Origin: JBLHLB01 sp047618505
Lineage (GTDB): Bacteria; Planctomycetota; UBA1135; GCA-002686595
DNA: 10,594 nucleotides
Assembly (NCBI GenBank): GCA_047618505.1
Contig: JBLHLB010000120.1
Coordinates: 1 to 10,594, forward strand
Direction of reading: 5' to 3'
This document shows positions 4,691 to 10,594 of this stretch, piece by piece. The notes under the pieces are model-generated. The model did no database searches and was not told where the DNA came from. It saw nothing but the letters and a program-made list of their open reading frames with translations. The position numbers were made by a program, and so were the translations under genes. Within the stretch, counting starts at the first letter, position 1, and each line of letters starts with the position of its first letter.

Positions 4691-4981
4691 TACGCGCGCA
4701 GTCGAGAGCAATCCGTAGGGCGCTCACGCGCTCTTGCGAAATTCTGGGTCGGGCGCCTGCAGTTCAAGGGCCGCGCTAGCTACCAGTGATTCCCAGCCCC
4801 GTAGCGGCTAGCCCCGCGAAAGGGGATCGCCCTGGGCTTGGTTCTTGGGGTCGCCAAGCGCCACAGATAGCCTGTCGCACCCCAGATACAGTCGATGATC
4901 GTGTCGCTTCAAGAGCGGCCACCGGGGCGCCCTTGCCCGCACGCCCGCCAGACCACCCCCTCAGAGCCCGTGACCACCACA
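4691..4981. other. Array/chromosome junction, no gene seen
   Basis: There is no convincing reading frame and no intact attC here. Two small inverted repeats are visible: GCTAG-CTAC (4775-4783) against GTAG-CGG-CTAGC (4801-4812), and CCCC-GCGAAA-GGGG (4812-4825). Neither is followed by a T run, so they are not good intrinsic terminators. Base composition becomes strongly C-rich from about 4900, matching the start of the next gene. The promoter of that gene should lie here, but I see no convincing -35/-10 pair. Confidence 0.5.
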
Positions 4982-6502
4982 ATGCCCACCCTTCTCCGCG
5001 TCCCCCTGCGCACCCTCGTCACAGCTCTCCTGGCCGTCTCCCTGGCGACGACCACCTCCGCCCAAGTCCACTACCATCCGGGCGGCAGCCCCTGGAACCA
5101 GCGCGCCTCCTCCGGCCCCGACGCAGTGGTCGACGGCTGGTACTACAACTTAGGCATCACCGGGATGCGCGTGCAGCTGATGCCCGACGCGCCCAAGCAC
5201 TTGCTGGTCAAGCATGTCTTCGACGACACCCCGGCCTCGTCCGCAGTGCGTGTGGGGGACGTTATCACAGGCGCCGGCGGTGCAGCCTTCCTGACCGAGC
5301 ACCAGAACGGTTACGGCATGGACAAGTTCGGCCCCAAAGGCCCGATCCTGGAATTCGCCATCGCTCTTGAGGCATGTCAGAGCAGCGAGGGCAAGGGCAG
5401 GCTGCAGCTCACCCTCCTGCGCGCTGGAAAAGAGCGCGAAGTCGGGATCCGTGTAGGCAAGAAATACGGAGCCTTCGGCGAACAGTTCCCGACCTCATGC
5501 AAGAAGAGCGACACCATACGCGAGGAACTCTGCGACTACCTGCTTGACCAGCAACGCGACAACGGATCCTGGGGGTCACCGGTGCATGACCTCTTTGCAC
5601 CCTTGGCTCTCTTGGCCAGCGGAGAGAAACGCTACGCCGCAGCCGTGGAGAAGAACGCGCGCTTTCATGCCGCGAACACCGGCCTCACCAATGATGCCCA
5701 GCTTGTGAACTGGCGCTATATGGCGGCGGGGATCGTGCTGAGTGAGTATTTCCTGAGCACTAAGGAGAAGTGGGTCATCGCCGAGCTAGAGGAAATCTAC
5801 AGCTTCCTCCTCTCCAGCCAATACATGGACCTGGCGCAGGTCAATCCAAGGGTGAGGGAGTCTCATCCGAACGCATGGCCGAAGAACGCGACAGACTCCC
5901 ATGGCGGTTGGGGACACAACCCGGGCTTCGAGGGTTATGGCCCGATCAGCATGTTGACGGGGCAGGGAGCCCTGGCGTTTTCGTTGATGGCGCGGTGTGG
6001 GGTGGAAGTGGACCGTGCGCGCTTGGATGCGGCCTTTGATTTCCTAGAGCGGGGGACGGGGAAAAATGGTTATGTGTGGTACGAGGACCAGGTTGCTGGC
6101 AATTCGAACTGGGCGGACATGGGAAGAACGGGAGCGGCGGGGATTGCAAACGCGATGAGCCCCTATGGAGACAAGAAGTATCAAGAGCGGGCCGAGAAGC
6201 ATTCGACAGTGATCGGAAGACACCCGGAGGTGTTCCCGGACACCCATGGTTCGCCGTTGATGGGGATGGGGTTTGCTGCCTTGTCGGCGGGGTTGGTGGA
6301 GGGGAGTTACCGAAACTTGATGGATGGGAATCGATGGTGGTTCGCGCTCGCGCAGTGCGCAGACGGAAGCTTCTACTATCAGCCGAATCGGGATAACGCG
6401 GGATATGGAGCGAATTCGCGGGTTGCGGCTTCGGCGGTGAGCGCGTTCATTCTGTCGATACCACTAGGGAGCTTGCAGATGACGGGCGCAGGCGAGAAGT
6501 GA
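4982..6502 (+). CDS. Secreted PDZ plus alpha/alpha-toroid protein (DUF6288-like), 506 aa
   Basis: The ATG at 4982 gives a Sec signal peptide (residues 1-27, ending TTTSA before QVHYHP). A longer frame from 4895 lacks a sensible signal and is rejected. Residues about 55-158 look like a PDZ domain: YNLGITGMRVQL, then VKHVFDDTPASSAVRVGDVITGAGG, and TLLRAGKEREVGIRVG. Residues about 175-495 look like an alpha/alpha toroid of the terpenoid-cyclase/prenyltransferase type, with repeated Gly- and aromatic-rich helix ends: LLDQQRDNGSWGSP, SHGGWGHNPGFEGYGP, THGSPLMGMGFAALS and QCADGSFYYQP. This combination resembles DUF6288 proteins of Planctomycetota and Verrucomicrobiota. The biochemical role is unknown; the cyclase acid motif is not seen, so enzymatic cyclisation is unlikely. 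The first half favours C-ending codons and the second half, from about 5950, G-rich codons such as GGG. It converges with the minus-strand propeller operon. Confidence 0.82.
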   Translation: MPTLLRVPLRTLVTALLAVSLATTTSAQVHYHPGGSPWNQRASSGPDAVVDGWYYNLGITGMRVQLMPDAPKHLLVKHVFDDTPASSAVRVGDVITGAGGAAFLTEHQNGYGMDKFGPKGPILEFAIALEACQSSEGKGRLQLTLLRAGKEREVGIRVGKKYGAFGEQFPTSCKKSDTIREELCDYLLDQQRDNGSWGSPVHDLFAPLALLASGEKRYAAAVEKNARFHAANTGLTNDAQLVNWRYMAAGIVLSEYFLSTKEKWVIAELEEIYSFLLSSQYMDLAQVNPRVRESHPNAWPKNATDSHGGWGHNPGFEGYGPISMLTGQGALAFSLMARCGVEVDRARLDAAFDFLERGTGKNGYVWYEDQVAGNSNWADMGRTGAAGIANAMSPYGDKKYQERAEKHSTVIGRHPEVFPDTHGSPLMGMGFAALSAGLVEGSYRNLMDGNRWWFALAQCADGSFYYQPNRDNAGYGANSRVAASAVSAFILSIPLGSLQMTGAGEK

Positions 6503-6506
6503 GGGG

Positions 6507-6522
6507 AAGCATGGCGATGCTT
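6507..6522 (+). terminator. Possible weak hairpin after the toroid gene
   Basis: AAGCAT-GGCG-ATGCTT forms a perfect 6-bp stem with a 4-base loop, starting 5 bp after the stop codon. Only a short TT..C tract follows, so it would be a weak terminator at best. The position between convergent genes is suitable. Confidence 0.35.
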
Positions 6523-6781
6523 TCGACCGTAGTTGCAGCATCGACGTGAACGTATCCGAAGGCGCGACTTCGCGGCTGGAGTACTGGATGCCGCCGTGGA
6601 TGTTCTCCAAGGGTTTCCTCAAATCAGTTGGATAGGCGCGCGTAGACAGCAGCCTAGCAATGCGATGTTGTGGGACGGCCGCTTCGTGCACACCGCTGGT
6701 CCCAATCGGTTGAGGAGGGTTGATTCAGGGGAGTCACGCGAACGATTCCCTGCTCACCGGCCCTTAGGCTTTCTTTCGCCT
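6523..6781. other. Convergent intergenic space, nothing further seen
   Basis: This lies between the stops of the convergent genes at 4982-6502 and 6782-7975. Reading frames on both strands here have no start signal and no protein-like pattern. No tRNA, attC or clear terminator was found. Confidence 0.4.
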
Positions 6782-7975
6782 TCATTCCATCGAAAGGAAT
6801 GCGACACCGCCAGCCTGCAGTCCGACTTCGGCGCTCGCGATCTTGGTGTAGGATTCGAGGTAGAAGACGTCTAACGCACCCGACTCTCCACCGCGGCCTT
6901 CGCTGGTGACGAAGGCGTACTCGCCGTCGGGGGAGATGACGACTCCGTGCGAAACAGCGCGAGTCGTCTCGGCGCGACCGAGTTCTGCGCCGGTGCGTAG
7001 GTCCCAAAAGCCGACGGATTGGGCGCTTTTGTACGTCACGGCGAGCTTCGTTCCATCCGGCGTGATCGCCAGGTTGTACGGGCCCTTCTCCGTCTTGAAG
7101 CGGCGCGTCACAACCCACGAGTCCAAGTCGATCTCAAGGATTTCGTTGGCGCCGTTGAGAGCAACATAAGCCACCGGCAACAGGGGGTGCGGCTCGACCC
7201 AAGTCGGCTTGGGGGCCTTCCCATGCGCGTCCTTCATTTCGACGCCTGTCTGCATGGGCATCTCTTCTCCTGCACTGTTGATCCGCGGCAAAGCCGCCGC
7301 TGCTGCGACCACGTCCATCTCCCGCAGAATCTTGAATGTCGTCGCGTCCATCTCATAGAGACGGCCCGACATCATGGCGCAGGAATAATGCCGTAATCCA
7401 TCTGGTGACACGCGTGAACCGTGGGGCATCGACCCCGTCGTCGTGCGCGCGACCTCGACCATGTCATCGGTATCAACCACCGAGACCGAGCTCGGCGTCA
7501 TGTCTCCATGCAGGTCAAAGTTGACGCAATAGAGCAAATCCGTCGCGACCGAAAACTGCATCGTCGCGGGGAACAAGCCTAGCTTCACCGAACCCACCAA
7601 CTCATCCGTCTCCGTGGAGAACTTCAGAAGGCTTCCGTAGGGGTTGCCATGGGCGAGGCTGAGGTACCAGTGCTTGCCGCCGGGCTCGACGGCTAGGCCG
7701 TGGGGGCCTTCGATCTCCGTGGGCCAGGCGCCGACGGGGACTACGTTGGTGACCTTGGCCTGCTTGCCGTCGAAGCGCACGCGGTAGACCTCGTCGGAGG
7801 ACTCAGCGGCGACCAGGACGGTGTACTCCACGGCTGGGGTGGCTGCGCCTTGGACGGCGGGAGCAGTGGAGTCACCCGAATCCCCGACGGTCTCCGCCAC
7901 TGCCAGAGAACCCAGCAGCAGCGAACCCATCAGTAGGGAACCGAACAACACAGAAGTCTGAAGTGTCGAAAGCAT
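6782..7975 (-). CDS. Secreted YVTN-type beta-propeller protein, 397 aa
   Basis: The start at 7975 is set by a GGAGG five bases upstream and by a Sec signal (residues 1-27, LFGSLLMGSLLLGSLAVA before ETVG). A longer frame to 8041 would overlap the upstream gene and add 22 charged residues. After a Ser/Ala-rich linker, residues about 50-395 form propeller blades with SPDG/TPDG turns: GPHGLAVEPGGKHWYLSL (90-107), MPHGSRVSPDGLRHYS (183-198), YNLAITPDGTKLAVTY (300-315) and SHGVVISPDGEYAFVT (342-357). This is the YVTN/NHL-type pattern of cytochrome-cd1-like and surface-layer propellers. Three of these blades begin with a (P/S)HG motif, so a clustered His face is possible. No heme motif CxxCH and no catalytic residues are seen. 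It is probably periplasmic or secreted. It is the second gene of a minus-strand operon, 14 bp after the LVIVD protein gene. Confidence 0.85.
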   Translation of the reverse strand: MLSTLQTSVLFGSLLMGSLLLGSLAVAETVGDSGDSTAPAVQGAATPAVEYTVLVAAESSDEVYRVRFDGKQAKVTNVVPVGAWPTEIEGPHGLAVEPGGKHWYLSLAHGNPYGSLLKFSTETDELVGSVKLGLFPATMQFSVATDLLYCVNFDLHGDMTPSSVSVVDTDDMVEVARTTTGSMPHGSRVSPDGLRHYSCAMMSGRLYEMDATTFKILREMDVVAAAAALPRINSAGEEMPMQTGVEMKDAHGKAPKPTWVEPHPLLPVAYVALNGANEILEIDLDSWVVTRRFKTEKGPYNLAITPDGTKLAVTYKSAQSVGFWDLRTGAELGRAETTRAVSHGVVISPDGEYAFVTSEGRGGESGALDVFYLESYTKIASAEVGLQAGGVAFLSME

Positions 7976-7980
7976 GGCGT

Positions 7981-7985
7981 CCTCC
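7981..7985 (-). promoter_or_regulatory. Shine-Dalgarno site of the YVTN gene
   Basis: CCTCC on the + strand reads GGAGG on the minus strand, five bases before the ATG at 7975. It lies in the 14-bp gap after the upstream TAG (7990-7992), so the two genes are probably translated from one message. Confidence 0.7.
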
Positions 7986-7989
7986 GCCT

Positions 7990-10011
7990 CTATTCGCCGA
8001 CGGAGGGCTCGAGCTTCACAGCCCAGAGCCCGGAGTTCCAATCTGAGAAGAAGATGTTGCCCTTGTGAGGCTGCGGTCCCCAGACCATCGGGGCGTTGGG
8101 GATGAACCCTTCGACGTCGGTCGGCAGGAAGAAGCCGATCTCGCGGCCTTGCCCATAGAGGTCGCCCATCAGCTCACCGGAGATATCGATCGCACGCAGG
8201 CCGCCGTTGTAGAAGGCCGAGTAGAGGATGTCGTCCTCAACCCAGAGGTTGTGCGTGCCGGCTTCGGGGACCTGGTAGCGCGCGACCTCCTGGGGGTTCT
8301 TCTTGTCGGTGAAGTCGATGAAGTGCAACCAGCCGCGGGCATAGGTCGGGTTGTCCTCGGTGCTCAAGCCGAAGGGGAAGGCCTCATCGCCAGCGATGAC
8401 ATACTCGGTCCCCGTTTCCTCGTTGGTGTGGGGCCAGGCTGCGTGGTTCCAGCCGCTGGGGTAGGCGTAGCTTGCGATCTGCACGGGGTTCGAGGGGGAG
8501 CCGCCGGCGACGCCATTACCGACGTCGATCAGGACCACTCCGTCGCCCCAGTTGGAGGTGTAGGCGATGCCGTCCTTAACCCAGACATCGTGGATCGAGT
8601 GCCCTTCGGATTCTAACTCGAAGGTCCCCACGCGCTGCGGGTTGCGCGGGTCAAGGATGTTGATGATGTCGAAGCGACGGCCGGCGCTGAGGGCGTAGAC
8701 GTGGTCCTCGTAGATGAAGACGTTGTGCACGCCGCCGGTGAGTTGGTCCGTGAAGGTCGAGAGGATCTCGGGCTTCGAGGGGTCCGTCACGTCGAGGATG
8801 ACCATGCCGTTCTTGCGGTCTGAGGCGCCTTCACGGCTCAGGATGCAGATGCGGCCGTCCTCGGAGACCTTGACGTCGTTGACCGTGCGGGCGTCGACCT
8901 TGATGGTGGCGATGCGGACCATATTTGCGGGGTCCGTCACATCCCAGAAGTGTGCTTCGCCGTCTGCACCCCAGGTTCCCGTGACGCAGTAGTCGCGGCC
9001 GTCGACTCCTTCCCAGACCCACAGGTCGGAGGTGTGCGAGTCGGTGACTTGGCCCTTGCCGACCACCGTGAACTTGCGTTGCACGTCGCGAGGGTTGGCC
9101 CGCAGGGTGGTGCGTGCGGCCACGGAGCCGGAGGTTCCAATGATGGTATAGAGCCCGGGGGTCTGGGCGACGAAGCGGCCGTCCTGGGTGACCTGACCGG
9201 TGGCTGCGTTGCCCAGGCTGTCGTCGGGGCGAGCCTGGACCGAGAGAGAGATCGGCACGTCGGGTAGGGATTGGCCGTTCTCGTCCAGTCCCATGGCCTT
9301 GAGGTGAACAACGTCACCGGTGCGTACTTCTTCCTGGCCAGCCACCAGGTTGATCGAGCGAACGGGGTTGGCATGGACGGTGAAGCTGAGAGTCTTAGAC
9401 CAACGTTCCCCTTCACCTTTGGGTCGCCAGACTTCTGCGGTAAGCGTCGCGGTGCCCGGCGCAATTCCCCAGAGGTTTCCAAAGGCATCGATGTTCATAA
9501 CGCTCTCATCGTCGATGCTGAATTCCACTTCGGCATCATCGCGCACGGCTCCGGTCGTGTCGAAGACGTCGACTCTCAATTGCCCGCCGGTTCCCACGTA
9601 GAGACGATCGGGTGCCCCCGTGAATTCCAGGCCGGCGAAGGGCGGGAAGGCGACTTCGACGGGGAAGTTGAGGCGCGTGCGCTTGGGCGAAGTGGCTGCG
9701 CGCACGACGATTTGGTGGGAGCCAGGTTGAAGCGCTGTGACGATACCCTCGTCAACACTTAGCGCCCTGCGATTGCGCGAGTAGGTCGTGCACTCGATGT
9801 CGACGACGTTCCCGTCCGCATCTAGGACTTCGACGCTGAAGGCAACGCTCTCTCCAACCTTTAGATTGATCTCCGCCGGTGTGACGCGGATGCTAAAGGT
9901 GGCTTCCTCTTGTTCTTGGGTTGCGCTGGCCGTCGCTCCCAAGGAGAACAGTAAAAGCAGGAGCAACGGGGGCATCCGGAGGGATGACAAAAGTGCGTTC
10001 GATAGGGACAT
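7990..10011 (-). CDS. Secreted Ig-like plus LVIVD-repeat beta-propeller protein, 673 aa
   Basis: A Sec signal covers residues 1-30 (PPLLLLLLFSLGATASA before TQEQ); Met13 at 9975 is an alternative start, and neither has a clear Shine-Dalgarno site. Three Ig-like (BIG2-type) domains follow, at about 38-120, 126-213 and 218-305, each with the VKVGESVAFSVEVLDADG-like opening and a G(T/S)ATLTA-like closing strand. Residues about 313-670 are a propeller of LVIVD repeats: HFWDVTDPANMVRIAT, VILDVTDPSKPEILSTF, NILDPRNPQRVGTF and FIDFTDKKNPQEVARY. Most blades open with a His/Asn-Asp pattern, such as VHNVFIYEDHVYAL, IHDVWVKDGIAYTS and THNLWVEDDILYSA. Such proteins are exported and thought to bind ligands or surfaces; no enzyme activity is known to me. 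It has no lipobox, membrane anchor or C-terminal sorting tail. It is the first gene of a minus-strand operon with the YVTN propeller. Confidence 0.87.
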   Translation of the reverse strand: MSLSNALLSSLRMPPLLLLLLFSLGATASATQEQEEATFSIRVTPAEINLKVGESVAFSVEVLDADGNVVDIECTTYSRNRRALSVDEGIVTALQPGSHQIVVRAATSPKRTRLNFPVEVAFPPFAGLEFTGAPDRLYVGTGGQLRVDVFDTTGAVRDDAEVEFSIDDESVMNIDAFGNLWGIAPGTATLTAEVWRPKGEGERWSKTLSFTVHANPVRSINLVAGQEEVRTGDVVHLKAMGLDENGQSLPDVPISLSVQARPDDSLGNAATGQVTQDGRFVAQTPGLYTIIGTSGSVAARTTLRANPRDVQRKFTVVGKGQVTDSHTSDLWVWEGVDGRDYCVTGTWGADGEAHFWDVTDPANMVRIATIKVDARTVNDVKVSEDGRICILSREGASDRKNGMVILDVTDPSKPEILSTFTDQLTGGVHNVFIYEDHVYALSAGRRFDIINILDPRNPQRVGTFELESEGHSIHDVWVKDGIAYTSNWGDGVVLIDVGNGVAGGSPSNPVQIASYAYPSGWNHAAWPHTNEETGTEYVIAGDEAFPFGLSTEDNPTYARGWLHFIDFTDKKNPQEVARYQVPEAGTHNLWVEDDILYSAFYNGGLRAIDISGELMGDLYGQGREIGFFLPTDVEGFIPNAPMVWGPQPHKGNIFFSDWNSGLWAVKLEPSVGE

Positions 10012-10478
10012 GGCTGGCTGCGGCTAAGGAATGGCGGGACGGTGGGGGCGGCCAGTATAGCCATCGAGGGGTCGGTATCGGTGGTGAGAGTCCTTGCTGC
10101 TCTGGATGCTTACTCAAGAAAACCGAGACAGTTCTCCATCCCGTGGGCGACTCGCTACGCTCAAGTCCACGCGAGCCCTGGTGGCCCGCGTTTGTTCCAT
10201 CCCCGTTAGAAAGCACGAGCCCGGAGGCCCCAGATGAAACTGCAATTCAGCAACGCCACTGCCGCCTCCGCTCGCCCCTGATTCCCCTGGCCCTGCACTT
10301 GATTTGCGGGGCACTCAACCGGGTTCAGGAGAGCGAGCGGAAGCCGTTCCTCTTTACCGTCGCTTCCCGTGGAAGTGGCGCACGGACCCCGTCTATCCAC
10401 AGGCGATCTTCGCCGCATCTCGGGCGTCCGTGAATCACAGTTGAGTTCTCTCCGCGCCGTGGGCGCAGGTGGAAACCA
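10012..10478. other. Intergenic region upstream of the divergent genes, mostly unassigned
   Basis: This lies between the minus-strand propeller operon and a possible + strand gene at the right edge. Long frames on both strands (9921-10433 +, 10206-10592 -) have Arg/Ser/Pro-rich, shadow-like composition and no start signals. A 15-codon frame at 10234-10281 has a GGAGG at 10223-10227 but no other support. It probably carries promoters for both sides. Confidence 0.4.
10054..10059 (-). promoter_or_regulatory. Possible -10 box of the propeller operon
   Basis: TATACT on the minus strand lies about 43 bp before the ATG at 10011 and differs from TATAAT at one base. No good -35 hexamer sits 16-18 bp further upstream, so this is a weak guess. 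Confidence 0.3.
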
Positions 10479-10594
10479 GTGGATCACAAAGAAAGACAGG
10501 TCAAACGACATCTCGAGAGCATGAAGCACTCGACGAGTTTGGCCGAACGCAAAGAACTCGAGCGGCGCTCGAATGAACGTAAGGCGGGGCAATC
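10479..10594 (+). CDS. Possible start of an unknown gene, cut by the window edge
   Basis: From the GTG at 10479 an open frame runs off the right edge (38 full codons). It reads as a strongly charged, helical peptide: VDHKERQVKRHLESMKHSTS, then LAERKELERRSNERKA. That is coiled-coil-like and unlike the shadow frames nearby. AGGTGG at 10468-10473 could serve as a weak ribosome binding site; an ATG at 10521 in the same frame is an alternative start. No family can be named from this length. Confidence 0.4.
   Translation, partial: MDHKERQVKRHLESMKHSTSLAERKELERRSNERKAGQ

Noticed and set aside
4691..4768. Possible attC after the L7/L12-like cassette, ending at GTTCAAG near 4761
   Set aside because: There is no TGCArCGGAC left arm, no complementary R'' box and no matching right arm; only the GTT and a GC-rich inner segment agree.
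4812..4825. CCCC-GCGAAA-GGGG hairpin as an intrinsic terminator
   Set aside because: The stem is only 4 bp and no T run follows on either strand.
4786..5370. 194-residue + strand frame overlapping the start of the PDZ-toroid gene
   Set aside because: It is very rich in Arg, Pro and His, which is typical of an alternate frame of a GC-rich gene, and it has no start signal.
8065..9762. Several long + strand frames opposite the LVIVD gene (8065-8616, 9271-9762)
   Set aside because: These are antisense shadows of a clear 673-residue gene with consistent repeat structure; they show Val/Gly/Asp-rich composition typical of such shadows.
10234..10281. 15-codon frame with a GGAGG seven bases upstream
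   Set aside because: It is too short and has no support beyond the ribosome-binding-like site; GGAGG occurs often by chance in this GC-rich sequence.
10206..10592. 128-residue minus-strand frame at the right edge
   Set aside because: Arg/Pro/Ser-rich, shadow-like composition with no start signal; it conflicts with a more protein-like + frame from 10479.

Overview
The window has two parts. The left part, about positions 1-4690, is a stretch of integron gene cassettes: a series of mostly short genes, all on the + strand and unrelated to each other. They are separated by attC-type recombination sites (59-base elements). Five sites are clear (66-128, 524-586, 1157-1217, 1744-1804, 2613-2675), one is good but variant (4334-4399) and two are degenerate (about 2134-2185 and 3320-3384). 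The sites share a TGCArCGGAC / CCGCTGATCGGC core that can fold into the hairpin with unpaired bases typical of attC, and they end in GTTRRRY-like R' boxes. No integrase gene is visible. It may lie to the left of the window, or this may be an integrase-less attC cluster.

The cassettes encode, in order: the tail of an unknown protein (3-110); an NTF2/SnoaL-like protein (145-522); a DUF4375/DMP19-like protein (677-1129); a damaged NTF2-like (DUF4440-type) lipoprotein (1249-1659); an unknown single-span membrane protein (1817-2134); an unknown lipoprotein (2193-2657); an EthD-domain protein (2943-3317); a uracil-DNA-glycosylase-superfamily protein (3403-3981) overlapping or adjoining an apparently frameshifted lipoprotein (4008-4381); and a small protein with a ribosomal-L7/L12-C-terminal-like module (4400-4690). 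The last cassette has no recognisable attC behind it, so 4690-4980 is probably the border between the array and stable chromosome. Three cassette products carry lipobox signal peptides, and two look broken by frameshifts.

The right part, 4982-10594, looks like ordinary chromosome. It holds a secreted PDZ plus alpha/alpha-toroid protein (DUF6288-like, 4982-6502, +). Facing it is a two-gene minus-strand operon of secreted beta-propeller proteins: an Ig-like/LVIVD-repeat protein (7990-10011) followed 14 bp later by a YVTN-type propeller (6782-7975). At the right edge a short + strand reading frame may be the start of another gene (10479 onward).

The organism is a GC-rich, probably Gram-negative bacterium with lipoproteins and many exported proteins. 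DUF6288-like proteins, Ig/LVIVD propellers and YVTN propellers together suggest a Planctomycetota, Verrucomicrobiota or Gemmatimonadota-like aquatic lineage, with Planctomycetota my first guess. This is inference from protein families only. The cassette genes are adaptive cargo of mostly unknown use and need not work together. The two propeller genes are probably co-transcribed and act outside the cytoplasm.
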